Made by a program: the position numbers and the translations under genes
From: Streptomyces sp. PCS3-D2
GTDB taxonomy: Bacteria; Actinomycetota; Actinomycetes; Streptomycetales; Streptomycetaceae
Direction: 5' to 3'
Length of the DNA stretch: 64,000 bases
Assembly: GCF_000612545.2 (NCBI RefSeq)
Contig: NZ_CP097800.1
Coordinates: 248,001-312,000 of the forward strand
The notes under the pieces: generated by a model
Told to the model about the DNA's origin: nothing
The model's database searches: none
What the model saw: only the letters and a program-made list of their open reading frames with translations
Shown here: positions 27,599-36,909 of the stretch, in pieces
Layout: the number at the start of each line of letters is the position of its first letter
Numbering within the stretch: the first letter of the stretch is position 1

Positions 27599-28135
27599 AT
27601 GCCGGGTGAGAGCGACATACGGATTCGGGAGCGATTTTTGACCGTCGAGGAGTTCGAGGCGTTCTACGCACAAGCGGCGGGGAGGCTCACGGGACAGCTG
27701 TACGTGATGCTCGGCGACCACCACGAGGCACAGGACGTGGTGCAGGAGGCCTTCGTCCGGGGGTGGGGGCGCCGTCGTCAGCTGGACCGCGAGGGCCGCC
27801 CGGAGGCATGGATCCGCACCGTGGCGTGGCGGCTCGCGGTCAGCCGCTGGCGGGTGCGCCGGCGTTCGGCCGAAGCCTGGCGGCGCAGTGCTCCGGCGGC
27901 GCACGTCGAGGGACCCGGTCCCGAGGCGGTGGCCCTGGTCGAAGCGCTGCGACAGCTGCCACTGAAGCAGCGCCGCACGATGGCGCTGCACTACCTGTGC
28001 GACCTGACGGTCGAGCAGATCGCCGCCGAGACCGCGCTGTCCGCGAGCACGGTCAAGACGCACCTGTCCCGCGGCCGGGCCGCGCTCTCCCACCATCTGC
28101 AGGATCCGCGCACCGAGGAGGCTCCCGATGCCTGA
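27599..28135 (+). CDS. SigE-like ECF RNA polymerase sigma factor
   Basis: 178 aa. Region 2: FEAFYAQAAGRLTGQLYVMLGDHHEAQDVVQEAFVRGWGRRRQLDREGRPEAWIRTVAWRLA; region 4: LPLKQRRTMALHYLCDLTVEQIAAETALSASTVKTHLSRGRAAL. These fit the SigE-type ECF group common in Actinobacteria. The next gene starts 8 bases before its stop and encodes a one-pass membrane protein, which would be the expected position for an anti-sigma factor. Confidence 0.93.
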   Translation: MPGESDIRIRERFLTVEEFEAFYAQAAGRLTGQLYVMLGDHHEAQDVVQEAFVRGWGRRRQLDREGRPEAWIRTVAWRLAVSRWRVRRRSAEAWRRSAPAAHVEGPGPEAVALVEALRQLPLKQRRTMALHYLCDLTVEQIAAETALSASTVKTHLSRGRAALSHHLQDPRTEEAPDA

Positions 28136-28568
28136 GTCCCACGACCCGCTGCGGTCCGCCTTCCGCGCCGCCGCCTCGGCCGGGCAGGCCGCGGCGGCAC
28201 TCCCGCCCGTCACCGTCATCGCACACCGGGGCGAACGGGTCCGGCGGCGCCGGATCGTCGGCATCGCCGCCGCCTGCTGTCTGCTGTTCGGCGGATCCGG
28301 CGCGGCGCTGGCCGCGTTCCTGCCGCAGGACTCCGGCCGCCCGACCCTTCCGGCGACCACCCCGTCTCCCCCACCGGCGTCCGATCTGCCGACCACCGCG
28401 CCGACCACCGCGCCTCCCTCCGCGCAGAGCAGCGCGTCCTCGCGGACCCCGCCCACCGCGACCGCCGGAGTGGGCGATCCCGACGCCACCGGGACGATGA
28501 GCGCCCGTCCGCCGCACAGCCCGACCAACCCCGGCGCGCCCAGCGCCACCACCGCGCCACCCCGCTAG
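28128..28568 (+). CDS. Single-pass membrane protein, possible anti-sigma partner
   Basis: 146 aa, overlapping the ECF sigma gene by 8 bases. About 45 N-terminal residues (MPESHDPLRSAFRAAAS...VIAHRGERVRRRR) precede one membrane helix (RIVGIAAACCLLFGGSGAALAAFL); the outside part is a Pro/Thr/Ser-rich low-complexity tail. Topology (basic cytoplasmic head, one helix, extracytoplasmic tail) fits an anti-sigma factor, but no zinc-binding HxxxCxxC motif is present. Role inferred from operon position only. Confidence 0.75.
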   Translation: MPESHDPLRSAFRAAASAGQAAAALPPVTVIAHRGERVRRRRIVGIAAACCLLFGGSGAALAAFLPQDSGRPTLPATTPSPPPASDLPTTAPTTAPPSAQSSASSRTPPTATAGVGDPDATGTMSARPPHSPTNPGAPSATTAPPR

Positions 28569-28571
28569 CGG

Positions 28572-28607
28572 GGTGTCCCGCGGATCGGGCCTGATCCGCG
28601 GGACACC
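28572..28607. terminator. Terminator after the ECF sigma operon
   Basis: GGTGTCCCGCGGATC, loop GGGCCT, GATCCGCGGGACACC: a perfect 15-bp stem four bases after the stop codon. Confidence 0.88.
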
Positions 28608-28750
28608 TTCCGGCGGGCGCCCGGCCCCCACCCCTCGCCCGCCGCGCGCCCGCCCCGGGTGCGCCACCGCCCACACCGCCGCCTGCGGACAGCGGCCCGG
28701 AAAACCGGGCCGGTGGTTCCGCACGCCCTCAGACGGCCAGGAGATCCCCC

Positions 28751-29986
28751 GTGCCCGTTTCCGCACCGCACCGGCCGGCCGCCGCCGGCCGCTCGCGGCC
28801 CGCCCCGCCGGGTCGGCCGGCGCTCCCCCGTTCCCGCCGCGCGCTCCGGGCCCCGCGGTGGCTCGGGCCGGCCGACCGCGAGGTGCTGTGGCTCTACCTG
28901 CTGACCCGCGTCGGCCTGTGGACCACCGCGGGGGCCGTCGGCTGGCTGTTCCCCTCCGACGGCGAGAGCCGCCGCCCCCCGTCGCTGCTCGCGCCCTGGG
29001 AGCGCTGGGACTGGGCGTTCTACCTCCGCATAGCCCGGGACGGGTACTTCCCCGATGCGACGGGTCCCTGGACGGTCGGCTGGGACAACAGGGAGGCCTT
29101 CCTGCCCGGTTTCCCCCTCGTCCTGCGCGCCGTGCACACGGTGGTCCCCTCCTGGGCCGCGTCCGGAGCGCTGATCTCCTTCGTCGCGGGTGGCGTCGCC
29201 GTCCTGGCCCTGGCCCGCCTCGCCCGAGAACGGCTGGGCCACGACGACGCGGGCCGGCGTGCAGCGGCCTTCCTGCTGGTCTCGCCCTGCGCGGTGTTCC
29301 TCGCGGCGGGCTACACCGAGTCGCTCTTCCTCGCGCTGGCCCTGCCCGCCTGGCTGGCGGCGCAGCGCCGGAGCTGGGCCGCCGCCTCGGTCCTGACCTG
29401 CCTGGCCTGCTCGGTGCGGGTGACCGGGTTGTTCCTCGCGGCGGCGCTGACCCTCCACTTCCTGATGACCGTACGGATCCGCACCGCCTGGCGGGCGGCC
29501 CCGTGGCTGCTCCTGCCGGCCCTCCCCCCGCTGCTCCACACCTGGTACCTGCATGCGGGGACGGGCGACTGGCAGGCCTGGAAGCACTCCCAGGAGCGTG
29601 GCTGGTACCGGGAGTTCCACCTGCCGTGGGAGGCCTGGTCCCACACCTGGACGGCCGCCTTCGGCCACACCCGGCCCACCGGCTACGCGATCATGTGGCA
29701 GGCGGAGCTGCTGGCCATGGTGACCGGGCTCGTCCTGCTCGCCGTACTGGCGCGGGGCCGCCACTGGCCGGAGGCCCTGTACATCGCCCTCACCCTGTGG
29801 GCCCTGGGCACGTCCTACTGGTACACCTCCGTGCCCCGCTCCACGCTGCTGTGGTGGCCGCTGTGGATCTCCCTGGCCGGCTGGAGCCTGCACCGCCGGT
29901 GGGTACGCGGTGCCTACCTGTACGTCGCGAGCCCGCTGTGCACCACGGTGGCCATCACCTTCCTCACCGGACGCTGGGCCGGATAG
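28751..29986 (+). CDS. PIG-V-like polyprenol-dependent mannosyltransferase
   Basis: 411 aa from a GTG after CCAGGAG. About ten membrane helices. WERWDWAFYLRIARDGYFPD near residue 90 carries the acidic loop of GT-C enzymes, and NREAFLPGFPLVLRA plus AAGYTESLFLALALPAWL are typical of the PIG-V (GPI mannosyltransferase 2) family. Bacterial members use a polyprenyl-phosphate sugar outside the membrane, for protein or lipid glycosylation. The acceptor is unknown. It is preceded by the ECF operon terminator and looks monocistronic. Confidence 0.85.
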   Translation: MPVSAPHRPAAAGRSRPAPPGRPALPRSRRALRAPRWLGPADREVLWLYLLTRVGLWTTAGAVGWLFPSDGESRRPPSLLAPWERWDWAFYLRIARDGYFPDATGPWTVGWDNREAFLPGFPLVLRAVHTVVPSWAASGALISFVAGGVAVLALARLARERLGHDDAGRRAAAFLLVSPCAVFLAAGYTESLFLALALPAWLAAQRRSWAAASVLTCLACSVRVTGLFLAAALTLHFLMTVRIRTAWRAAPWLLLPALPPLLHTWYLHAGTGDWQAWKHSQERGWYREFHLPWEAWSHTWTAAFGHTRPTGYAIMWQAELLAMVTGLVLLAVLARGRHWPEALYIALTLWALGTSYWYTSVPRSTLLWWPLWISLAGWSLHRRWVRGAYLYVASPLCTTVAITFLTGRWAG

Positions 29987-30046
29987 CGCGTGCCCCGGCG
30001 CGGCGAACAGTCCCCCGGCCGGCCACCGGGCGCGCATACTCGGAGG

Positions 30047-30277
30047 ATGGCCGACACCACCACCGTCGAGGTCGACACCGACGTGCGCGACCGGCTCGCC
30101 GCACTCGCCGCCGACCGCGGACTGAGCCTGCGCGCGTACCTTGCCGAACTCACCGCCGCCCAGGAGCACGCGACCGCACTCGCGCTCGCCGCCCGGGCCT
30201 TCGAGGAGGCGCTGGAGCGGCCCGGCTTCCGCGAGGGCTTCGCCCGCGACTTCGGAGGCCTCACGGCTCACGACTGA
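30047..30277 (+). CDS. Ribbon-helix-helix antitoxin-like protein (orphan)
   Basis: 76 aa from the ATG at 30047. TTTVEVDTDVRDRLAALAADRGLSLRAYLAELTAAQ is an Arc/MetJ-type ribbon-helix-helix, as in MazE/VapB-type antitoxins. The C-terminal part (ALAARAFEEALERPGFREGFARDFGG) would bind a toxin, yet no PIN or MazF toxin gene follows; the next gene is a methyltransferase 109 bp on. A stand-alone regulator is an alternative. Confidence 0.7.
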   Translation: MADTTTVEVDTDVRDRLAALAADRGLSLRAYLAELTAAQEHATALALAARAFEEALERPGFREGFARDFGGLTAHD

Positions 30278-30386
30278 CCCTCCGGCGGGCTCCGCCGACA
30301 CCCGGGTGGCTCCACCGGCGGGCCGGTCCGCCGGTCGGTCCCTAGGCTCAGGGTGGAAACGCTTCGAGCGCTGGAGGACGGCTGTC

Positions 30387-31217
30387 ATGACCGATGCGGG
30401 CGAGGCGCGGCAAGCCGACCGCACCCTGAAGGCAGGGCACCGGGCGATGTGGGCGCTGGGTGACTATCCGTCCGTGGCCTCCCACGTCATCCCCCGGCTG
30501 GGACCGCTGCTGGTGAAGGAGTGCGGGGTCCGAACCGGTGACCGGGTCCTCGACATCGCCGCGGGGTCCGGCAACGCCTCCATTCCGGCGGCGCTGGCCG
30601 GCGCGGACGTCGTGGCGTCCGATCTGACCCCCGAGCTGCTGGAGACCGGGCGGCACCTGGCCGCCGTACAGGGCGCGAAGCTGGAGTGGCGGGAGGCTGA
30701 CGCCGAGGACTTGCCCTTCGCGGACGGCGAGTTCGACGTCGTGATGTCCTGCGTCGGCGTCATGTTCGCCCCGCACCACCGCACCGCCGCCGATGAGATG
30801 CTCCGCGTGTGCCGGGCCGGCGGGACGGTCGGGCTGATCAACTGGACCCCGGAGGGCTTCGTCGGGCGGCTGTTCGCCGCGATGAAGCCGTATGCTCCGC
30901 CGGCCCCGCCGGGTGCGCAGCCGCCACCTCTGTGGGGGGACGAGGAGTACGTCCACGACCTGCTCGGCGACGCGGTCACCGATGTCGTCGCCCGCCGCAG
31001 GACGGTCCGCGTGTCCCTCTTCAAGAACCCTTGGGACTTCAGGGAGTTCTTCAAGGCCTGCTACGGGCCGACGATCGCCGTGTACCGCGCGGCGGGCGGC
31101 GATCCCGACAAGGTCGCGGCCCTGGACGAGGTGCTCGACGCCCTCGCCGCCGAACACACCACGGACGGCGTGATGGAGTGGGAGTACCTGCTGCTGACCG
31201 CCCACCACCGCGGCTGA
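30387..31217 (+). CDS. SAM-dependent class I methyltransferase
   Basis: 276 aa, ATG after TGGAGG. Rossmann motifs: I VLDIAAGSGNASIPAALAGA, II DLTPELL, post-II WREADAEDLPFADGEFDVVMSCVGVMFAPHH, III AGGTVGLINW. The UbiE/COQ5-like layout suggests a small-molecule or quinone substrate. A -10-like TAGGCT lies at 30343-30348. No biosynthetic neighbour hints at the substrate. Confidence 0.9.
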   Translation: MTDAGEARQADRTLKAGHRAMWALGDYPSVASHVIPRLGPLLVKECGVRTGDRVLDIAAGSGNASIPAALAGADVVASDLTPELLETGRHLAAVQGAKLEWREADAEDLPFADGEFDVVMSCVGVMFAPHHRTAADEMLRVCRAGGTVGLINWTPEGFVGRLFAAMKPYAPPAPPGAQPPPLWGDEEYVHDLLGDAVTDVVARRRTVRVSLFKNPWDFREFFKACYGPTIAVYRAAGGDPDKVAALDEVLDALAAEHTTDGVMEWEYLLLTAHHRG

Positions 31218-31254
31218 CGATGCCCGCGCCCGGGTCGGCCGGCCGGCCGGTGCG

Positions 31255-32214
31255 TCAGTCGACGACCGGGTGGACCTCGGGGTGCGCGTCCCACCACTCG
31301 CGGTGGAAGCGGTTGTTGTCGATGTTGGCCAGGTACGCGCGGGCCGCCGCCCGGTAGAGCTGCTGGGCCTGGTCGGCCGAGAGCGCCGAGCGGTTCCAGG
31401 CCAGGCGGATGCGGCCGGTGACGGGGCTGCCGACGAGGGGGCGCAGCACCGTGCCCGCGGCCGTCGGCGCCGTCGGCTGGCTGAGCGAGACCGCGCGGCC
31501 CGCCGCGATCAGGTCGTAGTGCATCTTGCGGTCGGTGATCCGGTAGCGCAGTGACGGGCTGAACCCGGCCTCGGCGCAGGCCGCGACGAGTGCCTCGGGG
31601 CCGCCGTCGTCGTCCTCCACCGGAGTCATCCACGCCTCCCCCGCGAGGTCGGCGAGGTCGATGCGGTCCGCACCGGCCAGCCCGTGGCTCGCGGACAGTC
31701 TGATCCCGAAGGGCTCCTTCGCGATCAGCGTCCTGGACAAGGTCCCTTCCGGCAGCGGCACTTCGTGGCCGTTGACCTCGCCGTAGACGATGGCGTCGTA
31801 GCGTCCGGCGCCGAGCATCCGGGCGAGCGCCGTCACCGAGTCCTCCAGATCGACAGCGATCTCCCGCCCGGACATCGACAGGTCGGTCTGAGCCAGCAGG
31901 CCGTCGAGCAGCACGAGCATGATGCAGCCGAGGCGCAGCGGGCCGGCGGCCGAGAGGGCGCGCGCCTCGGCCCCCAGGGCGTCCATCTCGCTGAGCACCC
32001 GACGTGCTTTGGCCAGGACGAACTGTCCCAGCGCCGTGGGCTCCACGCCGCCCCTGCCCCGCACGAACAGGTCGCCACCGGTGACCCGTTCGATGCGCCT
32101 CAGCTGCGCGGACAGTGCGGGCTGCGAGACTCCCAGCCGCCGCGCCGCGCCCCCCAGGCTGCCCGCCTCCGCTATCCGGAGGACAGCTTGCAGATGCCTC
32201 AACTCCAGCTGCAT
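31255..32214 (-). CDS. LysR-family transcriptional regulator
   Basis: 319 aa. N-terminal HTH LRHLQAVLRIAEAGSLGGAARRLGVSQPALSAQLRRIERVTGGDLFVRG is canonical; the rest is the two-lobed inducer domain. It is divergent from the large secreted metalloprotease gene, the same layout as the SnpR/MprR-type activators of Streptomyces neutral protease genes. A CATAA-N8-TTATG dyad between the two genes is a likely binding site. Confidence 0.93.
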   Translation of the reverse strand: MQLELRHLQAVLRIAEAGSLGGAARRLGVSQPALSAQLRRIERVTGGDLFVRGRGGVEPTALGQFVLAKARRVLSEMDALGAEARALSAAGPLRLGCIMLVLLDGLLAQTDLSMSGREIAVDLEDSVTALARMLGAGRYDAIVYGEVNGHEVPLPEGTLSRTLIAKEPFGIRLSASHGLAGADRIDLADLAGEAWMTPVEDDDGGPEALVAACAEAGFSPSLRYRITDRKMHYDLIAAGRAVSLSQPTAPTAAGTVLRPLVGSPVTGRIRLAWNRSALSADQAQQLYRAAARAYLANIDNNRFHREWWDAHPEVHPVVD

Positions 32215-32248
32215 CCGGGCAGCGTACGCAGGGCGCCCGCGACCGCAC

Positions 32249-32266
32249 CATAACGCGGACCTTATG
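32249..32266. promoter_or_regulatory. LysR-type binding dyad
   Basis: CATAA (32249-32253) and TTATG (32262-32266) with 8 bases between, containing the T-N11-A core of LysR boxes; 35 bases upstream of the LysR start and 96 upstream of the protease start. Confidence 0.6.
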
Positions 32267-32361
32267 CCTGCCGGGATGTCCCATTCTCGTCATGCACACA
32301 CTCATACTCGGCCGCGAACGACCACCACTCATCCCCGACCCCCCCACGATCGGAGTGGACG

Positions 32362-35300
32362 TTGCAACCCACCAGATGGACCGCGGCCGTGGCAGCGATG
32401 GCGCTGACCGCGAGCCTCGCCGGCGCCCTGGCCGGGACGGCATCGGCAACGCCGCAGGCGCAACCCGCACCGTCCCAGAAGGACACCCCCGCCGCACGCG
32501 CGGTCGCAGCCGCCGACCAGGCCGTCGACAGCGGTCTCGACTCCCTGGTCAACTCCGCGCAGGAGCAGTACGAGCGCAGGCTCGTCACCCCCTGGGTGAA
32601 GGACCTCTATTCGGTGTCGTACGAGCGCAGCTACCGCGGCCTGCCGGTCGTCGGCGGCGACGCGGTCGTCCTCGCGGACGGCGCCGGGAAGGTCCGAGCC
32701 CTCCAGTCCGCCTCTTCCGTACGCATCGACATCGCTACCCGGGCCACGGTGTCCGCGAAGGACGCCGAGGCCACCTCGCGGGCGAAGCTCGCCGCGGTCG
32801 ACAAGGTCGAGAGCAGCCGGCTCGTCGTCCGGCTCAAGAACGACAAGCCGGTGCTGGCGTGGGAGACCGTGCTGCGCGGCCGTACCAAGACCGCCCCCAG
32901 CAGGCTCCACGTCTTCGTCGACGCCCGCACGGGCGCGCTCGTCGACACCTACGACGACGTCGTCGCGGGCACCGGCAACAGCAAGTGGAACGGGCCCGGC
33001 CCGATCACCATCGACACCACCAACTCCGGTTCGACGTACACGCTGCGCGACCCCAACCGCACCGGCCTGAGCTGCGCGGACTACAGCACCGGTACGGTCT
33101 TCACGAAGTCCTCCGACTCCTGGGGCACCGGCAACCCCACGAGCAAGGAGACTGGCTGCGTCGACCTGATGTTCGCAGCTCAGAAACAGTGGGACATGCT
33201 CTCCCAGTGGCTGGGCCGCAACGGCGTCAGCGGAAACGGCCGCTCCTTCCCCGCCAAGGTCGGGCTGAACGACCTGAACGCCTACTGGGACGGCAGCTCG
33301 GTCACCATCGGACGCAACACCGCGAACGAGTGGATCGCCGGCGTCGACGTGGTGGCCCACGAGTACGGGCACGCCATCGACTCCAACACCCCCGGCGGTA
33401 CCAGCGGCCAGGAGGCCGGTCTCGGCGAAGCCACCGGTGACATCTTCGGCGCGCTGACCGAGGCCTACATCAACCAGCCCGCCCCGTACGACACGCCGGA
33501 CTACACCGTGGGCGAGGTGATCAACCTCCAGGGCCGGGGCCCGATCCGCAACATGTACAACCCGCCGGCCGTCAACAACGACCCGGCCTGTTACAGCTCC
33601 GCGATACCCGGTACGGAGGTGCACGCGGCCGCCGGTCCCCTGAATCACTGGTTCTACCTGCTGGCCGAGGGCACCAGTCCGGGCGGTGGCAAGCCCAACA
33701 GCAGCACCTGCAACGGAACCACGCTGACCGGTGTGGGCGTGCAGAACGCCGGCAAGATCTTCTACGGCGGCATGCTGCTCAAGACCAGCAGCATGTCGTA
33801 CCGGAAGTACCGCACGGCGACGCTGAACTCGGCAAAGTCGCTGGACGCCACCTGCGGCCTCTTCAACACGACGAAGGCGGCCTGGGACGCCATCAGCGTG
33901 CCGGCCCAGTCCGCCGACCCGACCTGCACCCCGAGCGGCCAGAACAACGACTTCTCGATGGCGCTGACCCCCTCGTCGGGCACCGTCCAGCAGGGCGGCA
34001 CGGTCACCACCACGGTCGGTACCACCGTCACCACCGGCACCGCCCAGTCGGTGACGCTGACCGCGTCCGGCCTGCCGGCCGGAGTGAGCGCCTCCTTCAA
34101 CCCCGCCACCGTGCAGTCCGGACAGTCCTCGGTGCTGACGCTGACCGCCGGCTCCAACGCCGCGCCGGGCACGTCCACGGTCGTCGTCAAGGGCCAGGGC
34201 ACGGCGCTGTCCCACACGGTCGACTTCACGCTGAACGTCGGCGGGACACAGCCCGGCAACGACCCGCCGGACATCGACGTCGCCAACGTGCGAGCGCACC
34301 TGGCACAGTTCAACACCATCGCCTCGCAGAACGGCGGTCACCGCCGTGCGGGCAGCGCCGGCTACAACCAGTCGCTGGCCTACGTCAAGGGCAAGCTCCA
34401 GGCGGCCGGCTACACGGTCACGGAGCAGTACTGCTCCTCGTGCGCCTACCCCTCCAACAACCTGATCGCCGACTGGCCCGGCGGTCCCACCGACCAGACC
34501 GTCATGTTCGGCGCCCACCTGGACGGCGTCTCGGCCGGCCCCGGCATCAACGACAACGGCTCGGGCTCCGCGACCCTACTGGAGAACGCGCTCGTCCTCG
34601 CCCAGAAGAACCCGACGATGACCAAGCACGTGCGCTTCGCCTGGTGGACCGACGAGGAGCAGGGCCTCAACGGCTCGAAGTTCTACGTCAACCAGCTCAG
34701 CAGCAGCCAGCGCGCGGCCATCAAGGGCTACTACAACTTCGACATGGTCGGCTCGACCAACGGCGGCTACTTCATCAACAACCTGAACTCCGCCACCGCC
34801 GCGCCGCTCAAGGCGTACTGGACCTCACTGAACCTGGCGCCCGAGGAGAACACCGAGGGGCAGGGCCGCAGCGACGACTACTCCTTCCAGCAGGGCGGCA
34901 TCCCCACCTCCGGCTACGCGGCCGGAGCCAGCGCCCGCAAGACCTCGGCACAGGCCTCGAAGTGGGGCGGCACCGCGAACGCCGCCTACGACTCCTGCTA
35001 CCACAGCTCCTGTGACACCGCGAACAACATCAACGCCACGGTGCTCGACCGCAGCGCGGACGGCGTCGCCTACGCACTGTGGAAGCAGGCCGTCGGCGGC
35101 GAGACCCCGGCGCAGGACTTCTCCATCGGGGTCAGCCCGGCCGCGGGCAGTACGGCTCCGGGCGGTTCGGTCTCGGCGACGGTGAACACCGCCACCGTGA
35201 GCGGCACCGCGCAGACGGTCGCGCTCTCCGTCTCCGGCGCACCGGCCGGCGTGACTGCCTCGCTCAGCCCGTCGTCGGTGGTGTCCGGCACCTCCTCGAC

Positions 35301-35871
35301 GCTGTCCGTCCAGGTCGGCGCGGGCACGGCGCCCGGCACGTACACCCTGACCGTCACCGGCTCGGGCACCGTCGCCCACACCACCACCTACACGCTGACC
35401 GTCACGGGCGGGGGCAGCTGCACCCCGCGCCAGCTGGTGGTCAACGGCGGCTTCGAGAACGGCTCCAGTCCGTGGAGCGCGACCGCCGGCGTGATCACCA
35501 GCCAGTCCGGCCAGGCCCCGCACAGCGGCAGCTACAAGGCCTGGCTCAACGGGTACGGCTCACCCCACACGGACAGCGCCTCGCAGTCGCTGGCCATCCC
35601 CTCGGGCTGTGCCTCGTACCGGCTCTCGTTCTTCCTCCACATCGACACGGACGAATACGCGAGCGTCGTCTACGACCGGTTCACGGTCTCCGTGGCCGGC
35701 CAGACGCTGGGGTCCTTCTCCAACCTGGACGCGAAGCCCGGATACGCCGAGAAGACCTACGACCTGTCGGCGTACGCGGGCCGGACCGTCACCCTGAAGT
35801 TCAACGGCGTGGAGGACCAGTCCCTCCAGACCTCCTTCGTCGTGGACGACGTCGCCCTCCAGGTGAGCTGA
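32362..35871 (+). CDS. Secreted M4-M28 double metalloprotease
   Basis: 1169 aa from a TTG after GGAG. Order: signal peptide (about 1-30); FTP/PepSY-type propeptide; M4 (thermolysin-like) domain with HEYGH at 333-337 and the third ligand in [10 protein letters not shown]; first Ig-like domain (about 530-630); M28 aminopeptidase domain like S. griseus SGAP, with zinc ligands in GAHLDG (His719), [23 protein letters not shown] and CYHSSCD; second Ig-like domain; C-terminal jelly-roll ([15 protein letters not shown]...[10 protein letters not shown]) resembling a carbohydrate- or P-type binding module. Joining an endopeptidase to an aminopeptidase in one chain would let it both cut and trim proteins. 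Probably activated by the divergent LysR protein. Confidence 0.93.
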   Translation: MQPTRWTAAVAAMALTASLAGALAGTASATPQAQPAPSQKDTPAARAVAAADQAVDSGLDSLVNSAQEQYERRLVTPWVKDLYSVSYERSYRGLPVVGGDAVVLADGAGKVRALQSASSVRIDIATRATVSAKDAEATSRAKLAAVDKVESSRLVVRLKNDKPVLAWETVLRGRTKTAPSRLHVFVDARTGALVDTYDDVVAGTGNSKWNGPGPITIDTTNSGSTYTLRDPNRTGLSCADYSTGTVFTKSSDSWGTGNPTSKETGCVDLMFAAQKQWDMLSQWLGRNGVSGNGRSFPAKVGLNDLNAYWDGSSVTIGRNTANEWIAGVDVVAHEYGHAIDSNTPGGTSGQEAGLGEATGDIFGALTEAYINQPAPYDTPDYTVGEVINLQGRGPIRNMYNPPAVNNDPACYSSAIPGTEVHAAAGPLNHWFYLLAEGTSPGGGKPNSSTCNGTTLTGVGVQNAGKIFYGGMLLKTSSMSYRKYRTATLNSAKSLDATCGLFNTTKAAWDAISVPAQSADPTCTPSGQNNDFSMALTPSSGTVQQGGTVTTTVGTTVTTGTAQSVTLTASGLPAGVSASFNPATVQSGQSSVLTLTAGSNAAPGTSTVVVKGQGTALSHTVDFTLNVGGTQPGNDPPDIDVANVRAHLAQFNTIASQNGGHRRAGSAGYNQSLAYVKGKLQAAGYTVTEQYCSSCAYPSNNLIADWPGGPTDQTVMFGAHLDGVSAGPGINDNGSGSATLLENALVLAQKNPTMTKHVRFAWWTDEEQGLNGSKFYVNQLSSSQRAAIKGYYNFDMVGSTNGGYFINNLNSATAAPLKAYWTSLNLAPEENTEGQGRSDDYSFQQGGIPTSGYAAGASARKTSAQASKWGGTANAAYDSCYHSSCDTANNINATVLDRSADGVAYALWKQAVGGETPAQDFSIGVSPAAGSTAPGGSVSATVNTATVSGTAQTVALSVSGAPAGVTASLSPSSVVSGTSSTLSVQVGAGTAPGTYTLTVTGSGTVAHTTTYTLTVTGGGSCTPRQLVVNGGFENGSSPWSATAGVITSQSGQAPHSGSYKAWLNGYGSPHTDSASQSLAIPSGCASYRLSFFLHIDTDEYASVVYDRFTVSVAGQTLGSFSNLDAKPGYAEKTYDLSAYAGRTVTLKFNGVEDQSLQTSFVVDDVALQVS

Positions 35872-35884
35872 GCCCTCGGGCTGA

Positions 35885-36290
35885 GCCCTCCCGACCCGAC
35901 GCAGCCCATGCCCCAGACCGTGGCACCGCAGGACAGCGCCATCGACGACATGCCCAGGCCGTAGGAGGCGCCGGGGATCCACTGGCCCGCGGGAGCCGGG
36001 CGGACCGCGAACATCTCCTCCTGCTGGGCGGGCGGCAGCAGCCGGCCGCCCAGCAGTTCGGCGAAGAAGCGGTTCAGGTCCCCGGCGGTGGAGACCATGC
36101 CGCCGGCCGACCAGGCGAAGCTGGTGTTCAGCTCGGTCACGTCGTGGATCTCGGCGTCGGGGGCGGTGAGGAAGTTCTTGCTGTAAGAGCGGGCGTGCGG
36201 GCCGCGCAGTTCGTACTCGTCGGCGCCCGGGGCGCGCTGGCCCGCTCCCGGCCACCATCCGTACGACCGAAACGCCCCGGTTGACCCGTT
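35885..36290 (-). pseudogene. Remnant of a serine hydrolase (beta-lactamase fold)
   Basis: The minus strand reads ELRGPHARSYSKNFLTAPDAEIHDVTELNTSFAWSAGGMVSTAGDLNRFFAELLGGRLLPPAQQEEMFAV...YGLGMSS, the middle part of a D-alanyl-D-alanine carboxypeptidase-like enzyme. The N-terminal catalytic SxxK and YxN part is absent, and the C-terminal HxG motif is replaced by WGMGCVGSGG before the frame runs into the protease gene. No start codon or ribosome site is fitting. The intact paralogue type is seen at 19985-21214. Confidence 0.75.
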
Positions 36291-36299
36291 CGCCCGCCG

Positions 36300-36587
36300 C
36301 TACGTGCGGCGGGATCCGCGGCCCCCGCCCTCGGGGGCGATCATGGCGATCAGCCCGTAGTCCAGCTCCGCGCCGTCGACGAGCAGGGCCTCGATGGTGC
36401 GCGTGGTGGGGTCGATGTCGGCCTCCACGCCCTGCCCCCGGTAGCGGGGGTATCCCGAGGCCCCTCGCTCTCCGGTCGCCTCGACCACGGCCGACCTCAG
36501 GGCGCGGTCCGCCGGCGAGGCGCCGCGGAGGTTCTCGATGTGCTCGGGCACCACCAGGATCTCGAAGCTCTGCGGCTCAGTGGTCAT
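36300..36587 (-). CDS. Small conserved hypothetical protein
   Basis: 95 aa from an ATG at 36587. Acidic, soluble, no signal peptide or membrane segment: TEPQSFEILVVPEHIENLRGASPADRALRSAVVEATG...VEADIDPTTRTIEALLVDGAELDYGLIAMI. Codon use matches real genes. Function not recognised. It lies between the serine hydrolase remnant and a repeat-bearing gap. Confidence 0.6.
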   Translation of the reverse strand: MTTEPQSFEILVVPEHIENLRGASPADRALRSAVVEATGERGASGYPRYRGQGVEADIDPTTRTIEALLVDGAELDYGLIAMIAPEGGGRGSRRT

Positions 36588-36674
36588 GGAACCGAAGCTA
36601 CCGGATGGGGCGCCGCACAGCCGGTTTCACACGTCGCGGCGCCGCACCGCGAACACCGCGAGAGCCGCGGAACT

Positions 36675-36708
36675 CAGCACGCAGCACGCAGCACGCAGCA
36701 CGCAGCAG
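36675..36708. repeat. CAGCACG heptamer array (4.9 copies)
   Basis: Four perfect CAGCACG units from 36675 to 36702 and a partial fifth. Its last bases enter the hairpin stem that follows. Confidence 0.9.
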
Positions 36709-36740
36709 AGCCTCCGGCCCGGTCGGGCGGGAGGCTCTGC
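36705..36740. terminator. Hairpin downstream of the rodlin gene
   Basis: GCAGAGCCTCC (36705-36715) pairs with GGAGGCTCTGC (36730-36740). It is 170 bases past the rodlin stop on the minus strand. Confidence 0.55.
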
Positions 36741-36909
36741 GGTGCGGGGTTCGGTGCCCACGTCGACGGCCGTCCGGCCGGCGCGCGCCGTTCTGTGCGT
36801 CGGATCGGTGGATCCGGGTGGAGCAAGCCGGGGCCTCGTGGGCACTCGCGCAGGCGTCGGAGGCCCCGGCTCGTACAACTCGTACAACTCTTGCAAGAAG
36901 GGGACTGCG

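Larger units (their letters stand above)
36588..36909. other. 322-bp gene-free stretch with repeat and terminator
   Basis: Contains the CAGCACG heptamer array (36675-36708), a hairpin at 36705-36740 and a GTACAACTC direct repeat near 36872-36890. No credible ORF on either strand. Confidence 0.6.

Noticed and set aside
36675-36708. CRISPR-like repeat
   Set aside because: Units are 7 bases, directly abutting, without spacers or cas genes.
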